Made by a program: the position numbers and the translations under genes. Positions 42,044 to 50,565 of a stretch of 64,000 nt of DNA are shown here, in pieces. Each line of letters opens with the position of its first letter. Position 1 is the stretch's first letter. The stretch comes from Halobacteriales archaeon QS_9_68_17 (GTDB lineage Archaea; Halobacteriota; Halobacteria; Halobacteriales; Natronoarchaeaceae), in NCBI GenBank assembly GCA_003023565.1, contig PXSA01000004.1:45817-109816 (forward strand), given 5' to 3'. The notes under the pieces are model-generated. The model saw nothing but the letters and a program-made list of their open reading frames with translations. It did no database searches and had not been told where the DNA came from.

Positions 42044-42456
42044 GATAATCAAGAAACCACCAAAACAAAAAAAACGGTGGCGGAGAACAGCACTCGTTCG
42101 GCACTGTTCAGTTCCGTACCTTCGTGACTGGCACTTCTCCGTCGAGACCTCGATGCGGTCTTTGGTCATAACGGCGGTTTCGTCGACAGCGACCCGCGAC
42201 GGTGTTGCCGTCGACGGGTCAGCGAGGATCGTCGTCGTCTCCCGAAGCGAACAACCAGTCCGGTGGAGGCGGACGGCAAGCGCTCTGACAGGTGTCGCCG
42301 TTCGTTCTCCCGAGACTCTTTTAGATCCGCTAACTCTTGTCGAGCAGGCTCGTGAGCGTCAACCGGCGCGACGTTACGACCTGCCCGTTTCTCGAACTGG
42401 CTCAACCGGACAGTACCAGAAAAACTATTAGTTAGTCTATCACCAATGTTCTATTG
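42044..42456. other. 413-base spacer without a supported gene
   Basis: Lies between the damaged thiolase and the AT-rich lipoprotein gene. It has an A-rich run (CAAAACAAAAAAAACGG, 42060-42077) next to the thiolase start and AT-rich AAAACTATTAGTTAG near 42420 that may be the lipoprotein promoter. A 79-codon minus-strand frame (42166-42405) begins plausibly but turns Arg/Ser-rich, so I do not accept it. Confidence 0.4.
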
Positions 42457-43365
42457 ATGAATCGCCGAACTTTCCTGCAGAGGGCGTCTGTAGGGTCCCT
42501 ATTGCTTGTTTCCGGGTGCGTTGGTAACAGAAATCAGGGGGTAAAGCATGTTCTTCGAACAGAACCTCTCTCGACAAGTAACTATTCAGATATAAAGACG
42601 AGAGAACATTCGACCCTCAACGAATTGGAAAAGGCGTTGGTTGAGGTTTTGGCTCGAGATATCCCGTACAGAATGTATGATAAAACTTATATAAAAAGTC
42701 CCTCATTCATCGAATTCGATGAGAGGTATCTACTGATAACGGACACCAGTACGGAAATCTATGACCCACGACGGTTCACAGCAGGGGTTTGGGAAGTCGA
42801 AAACGATACTGATACTGATTCGACTATTGACTATTCCAGTTTACCGTCTATCGATCAAAGAGCTGTACTAGGTTCAATGACCCTGTACGAACATCACGAA
42901 CCTCCGCCGGATGATAGATCCCTTTCGGAGTATAGATACGCCTATCCCCAGGATATAGATAGTTCCGTACTGGTCGAGACGGAAGAGTTAGAACACATAA
43001 ATTACAACGGCAAGACACTCGATTTCGACATAAAATCGCAGCATGTGGGTGAGACGGAGCACCTATATAACGCAAACATATGGGATAAAAAGTCATCGTT
43101 CATAGACGGAATATCAGTAAATTTCGATGATAAATCTCTCACAGAAGAGGAACAAAAGGTTCTCACTGAGGCTACCGAGAACGGTGAGTATACTGAAGGG
43201 TATGTAAACTGGAGCGACGTAGATAATAGAACCGTCATATCAGATGGTTACAAGAGTATAATTCAGAGACTTCAGAATGAAACTCCAGGGAGTATAAGTG
43301 ATCCTGTAATCAAGTTCGATGGGGCTTATTATAGAACTAATTTAGATATCACCAGTGGCGAGTGA
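42457..43365 (+). CDS. AT-rich orphan Tat lipoprotein, probably horizontally acquired
   Basis: A 302-residue secreted protein of no family I recognise. It has twin Arg (NRRTFLQRA) and lipobox VSGC. Its base composition is far from its surroundings: in 42601-42660 and 43021-43080 I count only 28 and 26 G/C of 60, while neighbours exceed 40. Codons include AGA, ATA and TTA, rare elsewhere here. The mature part is acidic and rich in Tyr/Asp/Thr (FDERYLLITDTSTEIYDPRR). It splits the acyl-CoA cluster between thiolase and maoC. Start: ATG 42457; TTG 42454 is an alternative. Confidence 0.75.
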   Translation: MNRRTFLQRASVGSLLLVSGCVGNRNQGVKHVLRTEPLSTSNYSDIKTREHSTLNELEKALVEVLARDIPYRMYDKTYIKSPSFIEFDERYLLITDTSTEIYDPRRFTAGVWEVENDTDTDSTIDYSSLPSIDQRAVLGSMTLYEHHEPPPDDRSLSEYRYAYPQDIDSSVLVETEELEHINYNGKTLDFDIKSQHVGETEHLYNANIWDKKSSFIDGISVNFDDKSLTEEEQKVLTEATENGEYTEGYVNWSDVDNRTVISDGYKSIIQRLQNETPGSISDPVIKFDGAYYRTNLDITSGE

Positions 43366-43419
43366 CGGCCCGCCGGCCTATCATCATGGTTTTTAACCCT
43401 GATCGTCGAACCCCGTCAC

Positions 43420-43908
43420 ATGGCGTTCAGCTACGAACCCCACTACTTCGAGGACTTAGAGGAGGGCCAGACGTTCGAGAGCGCCGGCCGCACGGTGACG
43501 GAGTCGGACTTCGTCTTCCACTCGATGTTCGCGGACGACTGGACGGAGCTTCACACGAACGCGGAGTACAGCGAGGACGGGCCGTTCGGCGAGCGCATCG
43601 GCCACGGTCCGATGACGTTCATCCTCACGACGGGGCTGGTCCAGCGCTGCGGGTTCGTCGAGCGCACCGTCATCGCCTTCCTCGGGATGAACTACATGGA
43701 GATCCCGAACCCCCTCGCGATCGGCGACACCATCTCGGCGGAGTTCGAGGTGACCGAGAAGCGGGGCCTCGACTCCCGGGACGACGCCGGTCTCGCGGTG
43801 GTCGACGGCCACACGGAGAACCAGACGGGCGAGACGCTGTTCGAGGGCGACATGAAGTTCCTGTTCAAGCGCCGCGACGCGTACGGCGACGACCCCGAGT
43901 CGCCCTGA
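43420..43908 (+). CDS. MaoC-family dehydratase
   Basis: A 162-residue hot-dog protein. The MaoC-like active-site region reads FHSMFADDWTELHTNAEYSE with Asp and His spaced as in R-hydratases, then RIGHGPMTFILTTGLVQRCG. It likely hydrates an enoyl-CoA, possibly from aromatic or branched acids since the neighbour is an amidohydrolase. It is followed after 51 bases by that gene on the same strand. Confidence 0.85.
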   Translation: MAFSYEPHYFEDLEEGQTFESAGRTVTESDFVFHSMFADDWTELHTNAEYSEDGPFGERIGHGPMTFILTTGLVQRCGFVERTVIAFLGMNYMEIPNPLAIGDTISAEFEVTEKRGLDSRDDAGLAVVDGHTENQTGETLFEGDMKFLFKRRDAYGDDPESP

Positions 43909-43959
43909 TCGGGCGCGGCGACGCGGGGATTTTTGGGGACCACCGACGACGACCCACCC

Positions 43960-44838
43960 ATGGCCATTCCGGACGTACTCGCCGCGGCCGACGGTCCCCG
44001 CGCCGTCGACACGCACGCCCACCAGCCGACCGAGGAGTTCCTCCACGACGCCGGCGGGCAGATGATGCGCGACGCCGCCGACCGCTTCGGCACGAACCTA
44101 GAGACCCACGGCTACGACGAGATGATCGAGGAGTACCACGAGGCCGGGGTCGGCAAAGCCGTCCTGCTCGGGTGGGACGCGGAGACGAACACGGGCAACC
44201 CGCCGGTGCCCAACGACTACGTCGCGGCGGTCCGCGACGAGTACGACGACTTCTTCGTCGGGTTCGCGAGCGTCGACCCGCTGAAAGACGACTGCGTCGC
44301 GGAGGCGCGCCGCGCCGTCGAGGACCTCGACCTCTCGGGGTTCAAGTTCCAGCAGATCGCACAGGGGTTCGACCCGAGCGACCCCGAACACGAGGAGCTG
44401 TTCGCCACCATCGAGGCACTGGGCGTGCCGGTCGTGTTCCACGGCGGCAACTCCACGCTCGGCGCGTGTAGCCCCGGCGGGCGCGGCCTGAAGATCAGGT
44501 ACGGGAACCCGATGCTGATCGACGACGTGGCGGCCGAGCACCCGGAGCTCCAGATCCTCATCGCGCACCCCGCGTTCCCGTGGGAGAAAGAGCAACTCGC
44601 CATCTGCCAGCAGAAGGGCAACGTGTACATGGACCTGTCGGGCTGGATGCCGCGATACATCGACGAGCAGGTGCTCCAGTACGCGACGTCGCTGCTGTCG
44701 GACAAGGTGATGTTCGGGACGGACTACCCGATGCTCGAACCGGGACCGTGGCTGGAGCAGTTCACGGAACTGGAGTTCCCGGAGGACGTCCAGCGGAAGG
44801 TTCTCTGGGAGAACGCCGAACGGTTCCTCGGCCTGTGA
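43960..44838 (+). CDS. Amidohydrolase (amidohydrolase_2, ACMSD-like)
   Basis: A 292-residue metal-dependent TIM-barrel hydrolase/decarboxylase. The metal-binding HxH is DTHAHQP near residue 19; further ligands are in VPVVFHGGNS (His), LQILIAHPAFPW (His) and MFGTDYPMLEPGPW (Asp). This pattern is that of amidohydrolase_2 enzymes such as ACMSD and gamma-resorcylate decarboxylase. The ATG at 43960 opens MAIPDVLAAADGPRAVDTH. It probably acts with the MaoC protein in degradation of a CoA- or ring-derived acid. Confidence 0.85.
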   Translation: MAIPDVLAAADGPRAVDTHAHQPTEEFLHDAGGQMMRDAADRFGTNLETHGYDEMIEEYHEAGVGKAVLLGWDAETNTGNPPVPNDYVAAVRDEYDDFFVGFASVDPLKDDCVAEARRAVEDLDLSGFKFQQIAQGFDPSDPEHEELFATIEALGVPVVFHGGNSTLGACSPGGRGLKIRYGNPMLIDDVAAEHPELQILIAHPAFPWEKEQLAICQQKGNVYMDLSGWMPRYIDEQVLQYATSLLSDKVMFGTDYPMLEPGPWLEQFTELEFPEDVQRKVLWENAERFLGL

Positions 44839-44900
44839 ACTACCCCGCCCTACCGCGCTCGGGCCTACCCGGCCCTCGCTTGTTGAGGTCGGGGTCGTCC

Positions 44901-44949
44901 GAGAGACCGAAGGTCTCTCGTGATCACGAAAGGCGCGTAGCGCCTTTCG
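44901..44949. repeat. Double-hairpin element A
   Basis: Hairpin 1: GAGAGACC/GGTCTCTC, eight pairs, loop GAA. Linker GTGATCA. Hairpin 2: CGAAAGGCGC/GCGCCTTTCG, ten pairs, loop GTA. Total 49 bases, flanked by GTCGT and ACGAC, which can also pair. Compared with element B, position 7 of each stem is changed together with its partner. Confidence 0.8.
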
Positions 44950-45107
44950 AACGACTTCCTATTTCTGCGTCAGCACTTGCATCCGACGTGGACAAAGTGG
45001 TTCCAGACTCCGTAGGCGATTTCCCTTTACAGGCGGTTCGGAGTGTCCCACTCCTACCGATTGGACACTCGGCCACAACCGCCGTTGCACGCTTCTTGTC
45101 GTCGTTC

Positions 45108-45156
45108 GAGAGAGCGACGCTCTCTCGTGACGACGAAAGACGCGTTGCGTCTTTCG
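45108..45156. repeat. Double-hairpin element B
   Basis: Hairpin 1: GAGAGAGC/GCTCTCTC, eight pairs, loop GAC. Linker GTGACGA. Hairpin 2: CGAAAGACGC/GCGTCTTTCG, ten pairs, loop GTT. Total 49 bases, same length and layout as element A. Both substitutions within stems relative to A (C-G to G-C, G-C to A-T) are compensated. Confidence 0.8.
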
Positions 45157-45267
45157 AACCACGCTTGAACAACGCCGGAAACATGGCGAGCATCGTACTA
45201 CTCTGTTCGACCGTAGGGGCAGTAAAACCTCGGAACAGAGCGGAAGAAGATGATGACGGCACTGTAT

Positions 45268-45310
45268 CCCCACCCTACTCGCTCCCTCCGGTCGCTCCTT
45301 GAGAGTGGGG
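45268..45310. repeat. Imperfect hairpin resembling an IS200/IS605-group end
   Basis: CCCCACCCT and AGAGTGGGG pair with one mismatch around a loop that itself can fold (CGCTCC...GCTCC repeats). I recall such sequence at the ends of haloarchaeal TnpB-type elements, but no transposase is adjacent. Confidence 0.35.
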
Positions 45311-45330
45311 GCTTAGCGCCTGCATTTCAG

Positions 45331-45564
45331 CTAAAAGGCGTAGTCGTCGTCGTCGCCGAGCGAGCGCTCGTCGGTCGCCATCATCTCCTCCTCGAAGCCG
45401 ACCTCGCCGCGCTCCTCCGTCTCGGCGACGGTCTGGTGTTCCTTGATGCCGAGCGACAGCAGTTCCTCGACGGCCTCGTCGCGGTTGACGAACTCCCCCT
45501 GATCGACCATCTGATCGAGCTGGACCTCGACGTCGTCCGGAAGCGTCACTTCGATACGGGGCAT
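45331..45564 (-). CDS. CopG/ribbon-helix-helix-like protein (DUF7120 type)
   Basis: A 77-residue protein. The N-terminal strand PRIEVTLPDDVEVQLDQMV and helix EFVNRDEAVEELLSLGI form a ribbon-helix-helix DNA-binding fold; the acidic tail (EEEMMATDERSLGDDDDYAF) is typical of the haloarchaeal family, whose number I give from memory. The ATG at 45564 starts right at the RHH strand; a GTG upstream would add ten residues. Likely a dimeric repressor of unknown target. Confidence 0.75.
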   Translation of the reverse strand: MPRIEVTLPDDVEVQLDQMVDQGEFVNRDEAVEELLSLGIKEHQTVAETEERGEVGFEEEMMATDERSLGDDDDYAF

Positions 45565-45686
45565 CGTAGCCGGCCCTATTTGCCGCACGGACATGAACCC
45601 TTTGCCGAGGCGTACGGGCGGGTTCCGAGCGCCGGCGGGGGATCGAGACCTGCACGTTTAATTGCCTACTTCGCGTACCGCGGCGC

Positions 45687-46070
45687 ATGGACGTGGAGTC
45701 CTTCTTCGAGGAGATGCCGTTCGCCGACCTGCTCGGGGTCGAAGTGACCGCGGTCGACGACGGGCACGCGGAGGGGCGCGTCGAGATGCGCGAGGAGCTA
45801 TCGTGGAACCCCGACCGCGAGATGGCCCACGGCGGCGTCACCTTCACGCTCGCCGACACCGTCGGCGGCGCGGCGCTCGTCTCGCTGGTCGACCAGCCGG
45901 TCCCCACCGTCGACATGCGGATGGATTATCTGGAGGCCGGGACGGGCGACCTGCGCGCCGCGGCCGACGTGGTGCGGTACGGCAGCGACGTCGGCGTCGT
46001 GGACGTGGGAGTGCGCGCCGAGGACGGCACCGCGGTGGCCGACGCGCGGGGCGTGTACAAGACGGGGTAG
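45687..46070 (+). CDS. PaaI-family acyl-CoA thioesterase
   Basis: A 127-residue hot-dog thioesterase. The active-site segment is NPDREMAHGGVTFTLADTVGGAAL, with His-Gly-Gly before the helix and Asp in LAD, as in PaaI/HotDog thioesterases. The rest (VDMRMDYLEAGTGDLRAAAD) is standard. It may release CoA from ring-hydroxylated phenylacetate products, given the paa genes 6 kb away, but general housekeeping is equally likely. Confidence 0.85.
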   Translation: MDVESFFEEMPFADLLGVEVTAVDDGHAEGRVEMREELSWNPDREMAHGGVTFTLADTVGGAALVSLVDQPVPTVDMRMDYLEAGTGDLRAAADVVRYGSDVGVVDVGVRAEDGTAVADARGVYKTG

Positions 46071-46089
46071 CCCGTCGGGTCGCGGCGGG

Positions 46090-47499
46090 TCACACCGACC
46101 GCTGAAACGCCGCCACGGCGACGAACACCAGCACGAGCGCGAGGAACCCGCCGCTCTCGCCGCCCGGGACGGTCGCCGGAACGAGCAGGTAGAGCACGGC
46201 GGTCGACAGCGCGACGGCGGCCGCGCCGACCAGCGCCGTCGCGGTGGCGTGGACGACCTCCGCCTTCCGCGTCTCGGCGTCGCTCCCCACCCGCCGCCCC
46301 AGATCGGTCGAGAGCGAGCCGAGGTCCCACGTCGCCAGCGCGGCGGCGACGGCGACGAACGTGACGACCGGCGGCGCGCCGCGCTCCGCCCCGGCGATAC
46401 CCGCGACGAACACCAGCGCCGCGCCGACCGCGAACCCGGTCCCGCGCTCGGGCGCGCCGAGGTTCAGCGCGACGCCGTCGGCGACGACGAGCGCGAACGA
46501 GGCGACGAACGCGGCGAGGACGGCACCGAACGCCAGCGCCGCGTACTCGGCGGTCTCGCCGGCGGCAGCGGTCCAGACCGGTATCCCGAGGAGCGCGGCG
46601 ACGCCGCCGGCCGCGGGGGCCAGCGCCGCTGGCGGGGCGGGCGAGAGCAGACGGGCGACGGACGGCTGGACGCGACCGGCGACGACGACGCACCCGAGCA
46701 GGCCGACGACCAGAGCCGCGACGGCGTGGAGGACGCCCGACAGTATCGCCGCCCGGAGCAGCGGGCCGAACACCGGGAGCGCGTCGAGGAACCGGTCGAA
46801 CGCGACGGCTCCGACGCCCGCGAGGAGCGCCAGCAGCTGCGCGGCGAAGACCGCCCAGTACGCCCACGGCACGTCGGTCGCGCTCGTTCCGAACCGGTCC
46901 GCCGCGGCGACCGGCGCGGCGCGGTCACCGGTGGACCAGTCGTCGAGGACCGGACGCGCCCGCGTCAGCAGGAGGAGCACGACCAGACACGCCGCCTGCA
47001 GCGAGACGAACGAGCCGAAGGCGGTCGTCGGCTCCGCGGCGGTGGCGAGTTCGCCCGCGACCGCGACGGCGACCGCGCCGAGGCCGTACGACACCGCCCC
47101 GGTGACGAGCAGGCCAGCGAGCGCCACCGGACCCGAGCGATGCCGGATACTCCGCAGGGCGGCGGACGACTCGCTCACCGAATCGATCGCCGCGCTCGTC
47201 GCGACTGCGCCGGCCCCGCCGACCGCGCCGAGCGTGACGACGGGTGCGGGGAGCAGTCCGCGGAGGACGCCGACGACCGCGAGCGCGAGGCCGAGCGTGA
47301 CGGCGACGCTTCCGGCGGCGCGGCGGTGGTCGGCCTCGCCCGCCGCGAGCGCGACGCCGCCGGCGGCGAGGCAGGCCCCGACGACGCCGAGACCCACCGG
47401 AACCGCGACGCCCGCCGTCGCGCCGACCGACAGGACGGCGGCGACGGCGACGGCTGCCGCGAGCGCCCCGCCGGTCGGGGTCGGCGACCCGTCGGTCAC
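46090..47499 (-). CDS. DUF7519-type polytopic membrane protein
   Basis: A 469-residue protein composed mostly of hydrophobic segments, about twelve to fourteen helices, with Ala/Gly/Val-rich sequence and few motifs (VLDDWSTGDRAAPVAAADRFG and DVPWAYWAVFAAQLLALLAG are notable). The GTG at 47499 overlaps the DUF58 gene stop (GTGA), so the two are coupled. In haloarchaea this protein follows DUF4129/DUF58 genes. Function unknown; the cluster is thought to act at the cell surface. A much longer upstream open frame is a shadow of the DUF58 gene. Confidence 0.7.
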   Translation of the reverse strand: MTDGSPTPTGGALAAAVAVAAVLSVGATAGVAVPVGLGVVGACLAAGGVALAAGEADHRRAAGSVAVTLGLALAVVGVLRGLLPAPVVTLGAVGGAGAVATSAAIDSVSESSAALRSIRHRSGPVALAGLLVTGAVSYGLGAVAVAVAGELATAAEPTTAFGSFVSLQAACLVVLLLLTRARPVLDDWSTGDRAAPVAAADRFGTSATDVPWAYWAVFAAQLLALLAGVGAVAFDRFLDALPVFGPLLRAAILSGVLHAVAALVVGLLGCVVVAGRVQPSVARLLSPAPPAALAPAAGGVAALLGIPVWTAAAGETAEYAALAFGAVLAAFVASFALVVADGVALNLGAPERGTGFAVGAALVFVAGIAGAERGAPPVVTFVAVAAALATWDLGSLSTDLGRRVGSDAETRKAEVVHATATALVGAAAVALSTAVLYLLVPATVPGGESGGFLALVLVFVAVAAFQRSV

Positions 47500-49415
47500 C
47501 GCGACCACCTCCCCTCGGCGCGGCGGACGGCCGCGCGGAGCGGTTCGTCCGGCGACCAGTCCACGACGCGGACGCCGCGCTCGCGCAGGTCGTCGATCCG
47601 GAGGTCGCGCTCGACGGCGGCGGCGCGAGCACCGACCGTCTCCGCGCCGGTCACGTCCGGCGAGACGACGGTGACGGCGCGGCCGCGCGCGACCAGGTAG
47701 CGGAGGGCGTCCACGGGACCGTCGTCGACCAGCGGGGCGGCGAAGACGACCTGGACGCCGTCGGGGAGAGCCTTCTCCAGCGTCTCGTAATGCTCCTCGC
47801 CGGCGCGTCCGAGACGGCGGCGGCGCTTCCGGACCGCGTCCGGGAGGTCCCCATCGAAGTCGAGGAGCGCATCGATCCGCTCGCCCTGTGCCGGACCGCC
47901 GCTCGGCGGGAGGTAGCCGCGCCGGGTGCCGAAGACGGCCGCGCCGACGCGGTCCTTCCGGCGGAGCAGTTCCCCGGCGAGGCTCTCGGCGGCGTAGCGC
48001 GCGAGCGTCCGGCCGTCGGGTTCGCCCTCGCGGCGGTAGGCCGCGGCGGCGTCGCGGCCGTCGAGGACGACGACCACGCCCGCGGCCCGCGACTCGCGGA
48101 ACTCGACGGTTGTCAGTTCGCGCGTCCGGGCGTAGCGGTTCCAGTCCACCCTGCTCGCCGGGTCCGCGGACTGGTACTCGCGGACGGCGTAGAACTCCAC
48201 GCCCTCGCCGCCAGCGTCGGTCTCGACGCGTCCGGTGACCGGGAGCGTGTCCGCGGAGAGGTCGAGGTCGGCGGCGTCGACCTCGCAGGTCAGCGTCGTC
48301 TCGACCCGGTGGAGACCGAAGCGCTCGACGCTTCCGCTGACGTTGCGAGCGACGAGAGTCGGCACGCCGAACTCGTGGGTGCCGCGGCGGGCGCGAACGT
48401 CGTACGTCAGGGCGGCGCTCTCTCCCGGCCGGAGCGAAACGCAGCACCGCGGCGGTCCGTTCACGACCGGGAGGTCGGCGGGCGCGGAGTCCCTGACGCG
48501 GAGTTCGCTGATCGGTTCGTTCCCGTCGTTCGTAACGCTGAGTTCGACGGTCACGACCTCCGCCGGGTGCGGGGCGTCGGCGCTCACGGACCGCTCGACG
48601 GTTACGTCGAGCGGCGGCGTCCGCGTGGCGAACCCGTAGGCTGCGTAGGTGAACCCGACCACCGCCGAGAGGAAGACGGCGGTGTTCCCGACGACGACGC
48701 CCGCCGCCCTTTCGTCCGGGTCTGCCGTCGGGGTCGGAGCGTCGTCGCCCCACTTCGGAGTGCCCGCGACCGCGACCGGCCTCGACTCCGCCTCGTCGGC
48801 GTCGTCGGTCGCGACTCGGCTGCCGGCGACGAGTTCGATCTCCGCGACGGCGCGGTCGACCCGACGCTCGAACGCGCGACCGCGGGTCCAGTCCCTGACG
48901 CGGACCGACAGCGGGAGGTCGGGACCGTCCTCGTCGGCGAGGAGCGCGGCCGCGCGGACGTCGTCCGTCCACTCGCCCGCGGAGACCGCCGTGAAGGCCT
49001 CCGTCTCGGAGTAGTCGCCCCGCTCCGAGAGGGCGGCGACGGCCGTCTCGCGCAGGTCGGCTATCACCGAGTACCGGCGGTACCCGTCCCGTCGAGCGCC
49101 TTCGCCGAGGCCGTCGAGCGAGCGGTCTATCTCCCCGCCGACGCGCTCGGCGTCCGAGGACGGCGTGACCGGGCCGCTCTCGTCCGTCGGATACCACCGG
49201 GAGGACGACGACTCGTCGTCCTCACCGACGCCGCCGACGCCGAGGGCCGCAAGCCCCATCGCGCCGAGGACGAGCGCGGCGAACGCCGCGATAGGGAACC
49301 CCGTCGACGCGGCGAACCGGACTATCGCCGCGGTCGGGAGCGCCGCCGGCAGGAACGCGACGGTCAGAGCCGCGACGAGCGCCGCCGCCCCGATGGCGCG
49401 GAGGCGGGAAGTCAC
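47496..49415 (-). CDS. DUF58 protein fused to an N-terminal DUF7269-like region
   Basis: A 639-residue protein. Residues 1-55 hold two membrane helices followed by a soluble helical region (ERVGGEIDRSLDGLGEGARR, ERGDYSETEAFTAVSAGEWT) like the separate DUF7269 protein of other haloarchaea. A second membrane helix near 235 precedes a beta-sandwich and the DUF58 core (REYQSADPASRVDWNRYART, then ERIDALLDFDGDLPDAVRKR) with a vWA-like end. DUF58 proteins associate with MoxR ATPases; none is encoded next door. Its ATG overlaps the DUF4129 stop. Confidence 0.78.
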   Translation of the reverse strand: MTSRLRAIGAAALVAALTVAFLPAALPTAAIVRFAASTGFPIAAFAALVLGAMGLAALGVGGVGEDDESSSSRWYPTDESGPVTPSSDAERVGGEIDRSLDGLGEGARRDGYRRYSVIADLRETAVAALSERGDYSETEAFTAVSAGEWTDDVRAAALLADEDGPDLPLSVRVRDWTRGRAFERRVDRAVAEIELVAGSRVATDDADEAESRPVAVAGTPKWGDDAPTPTADPDERAAGVVVGNTAVFLSAVVGFTYAAYGFATRTPPLDVTVERSVSADAPHPAEVVTVELSVTNDGNEPISELRVRDSAPADLPVVNGPPRCCVSLRPGESAALTYDVRARRGTHEFGVPTLVARNVSGSVERFGLHRVETTLTCEVDAADLDLSADTLPVTGRVETDAGGEGVEFYAVREYQSADPASRVDWNRYARTRELTTVEFRESRAAGVVVVLDGRDAAAAYRREGEPDGRTLARYAAESLAGELLRRKDRVGAAVFGTRRGYLPPSGGPAQGERIDALLDFDGDLPDAVRKRRRRLGRAGEEHYETLEKALPDGVQVVFAAPLVDDGPVDALRYLVARGRAVTVVSPDVTGAETVGARAAAVERDLRIDDLRERGVRVVDWSPDEPLRAAVRRAEGRWSR

Positions 49416-50467
49416 TCGCCGTCACCCCCCGAATCGATGGCCTCGTGCGCGGACCGGGCGGCGTCGACCCGCTCGTCCGTCCGCGGCAGGCCGCCGTAGG
49501 TTACGTCGCGGACGACCGACGTGAGGCGGTGGACCGGTTCCGCGGGCAGCCCCCGTTCGACGGCGGCGCGGGCGAACTCGCCGGGCGTCCTCGCCTCGGG
49601 GTTCGAGAGGTCGACCCGGTCGGTCAGCGCGTCCCACGCGTCGTCGATCGACGGCGGCCCGTCCTCGGTCCGGTCGTCGCGGAGGTCGTCCGTCGGTACG
49701 GCGTCGCGGTCGGCCGCATCCGCTTCGGCATCGCCGCGCGTCGCTGCGCCCGACGCGAGCCGACCGACGGATTCGGGGAGGTCGGCGACGCCGCCGAACA
49801 GCGCGCCGGCCGCGCCGGAGAGTCCCCCGGTGAACGCCGCCGGCATCCCCGCGAAGAGTCGGGCGATCGCGGTGAACACGCCGGCGATCCCGGCCAGGAC
49901 GCCGCCGACGGACCGCCCGAGCAGGGCGCTCGCGGAGAGCGCGCCGTCCGCGACGGCGAAGACGAATGCCATCGTCGCCTGCGGAACGCCGCCCAGAATC
50001 CGAGTCACGGGATCGGGGAGGAAGGCCCCGATCCTCGACAGCAGTTTCGGCGTCCGCGGCTCCCGGTCGCGGTCGGGACCCGTCGACAGCAGCCGGGCGA
50101 TGTCGCCTCCGCGACGGCGGTACGTCACGACGCCGAGAGCGAGGAGAAGCACCGCGGCGAGTCCGCCGCTACCGCCGCTGAACAGTTCGGTGAGCGGCGA
50201 CCCCTCGCGGTCGTTCCGGTCGTCGCGCGCGGTCGTCGTTTCCGTCGTCGTGGTCGTCCGCGTCGTCGTTTCAGTCGCCGTCTCGGTCGCCTCGGTGGTG
50301 GTCGTCGCCGTCTCCGTCGTCGTGCGCTCGACGGTCGACGGACCGCCGTCCGGCTGTTCGGCTCCGGGCGCGCTCCCCAGACCCGTCGCCGGGAACAGCG
50401 TCGCGCCGAAGAGGACGGCCGTCGCGCAGAGGAGGGTCAGAACGGCGCGGCGGGGTGCGTGTGGCAC
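49412..50467 (-). CDS. DUF4129-type surface protein
   Basis: A 351-residue protein. A signal-like N-terminus (RRAVLTLLCATAVLFGATLF) is followed by a Thr/Glu repeat stalk at about residues 60-95, a membrane helix (GLAAVLLLALGVVTY), several amphipathic helices and a C-terminal DUF4129 domain (DDAWDALTDRVDLSNPEART, PGEFARAAVERGLPAEPVHR). The frame has no ATG at the signal; GTG at 50467 is the best start. First gene of the DUF4129-DUF58-DUF7519 operon, each overlapping the next by four bases. Confidence 0.75.
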   Translation of the reverse strand: MPHAPRRAVLTLLCATAVLFGATLFPATGLGSAPGAEQPDGGPSTVERTTTETATTTTEATETATETTTRTTTTTETTTARDDRNDREGSPLTELFSGGSGGLAAVLLLALGVVTYRRRGGDIARLLSTGPDRDREPRTPKLLSRIGAFLPDPVTRILGGVPQATMAFVFAVADGALSASALLGRSVGGVLAGIAGVFTAIARLFAGMPAAFTGGLSGAAGALFGGVADLPESVGRLASGAATRGDAEADAADRDAVPTDDLRDDRTEDGPPSIDDAWDALTDRVDLSNPEARTPGEFARAAVERGLPAEPVHRLTSVVRDVTYGGLPRTDERVDAARSAHEAIDSGGDGE

Positions 50468-50565
50468 GGGCGGGGAGACGACCTGATCGGTAAATAAGCT
50501 GTCGCTTCCCGGAACGAACAGCGAGACGCACAAGAACTTTCATCCGAGGGGATAGATCGGAAGCC

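Larger units (their letters stand above)
44839..45330. other. 492-base gene-free region with two double-hairpin elements
   Basis: No frame makes a believable protein; the best minus-strand frame reads as Ser/Thr/Arg-rich through the hairpins. Layout: element A (44901-44949), about 160 bases of unique sequence, element B (45108-45156), then a sequence with an imperfect long hairpin (45268-45310) resembling haloarchaeal IS200/IS605-group ends. It may be a decayed mobile element. It separates the amidohydrolase from a CopG-like gene. Confidence 0.5.

Noticed and set aside
40079..42169. One long frame linking thiolase start and HMG-CoA-synthase-like part
   Set aside because: The middle is Arg-rich nonsense; the natural segments are in different frames, so I describe two damaged genes instead of one fusion.
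42166..42405. A 79-codon minus-strand frame
   Set aside because: Plausible start but its second half is Arg/Ser-rich with no recognisable fold, and the haloarchaeal codon pattern is missing.
46090..49197. A 1035-codon minus-strand frame
   Set aside because: The first half is Arg/Pro-rich shadow of the DUF58 gene; the real DUF7519-type protein starts at the GTG at 47499.
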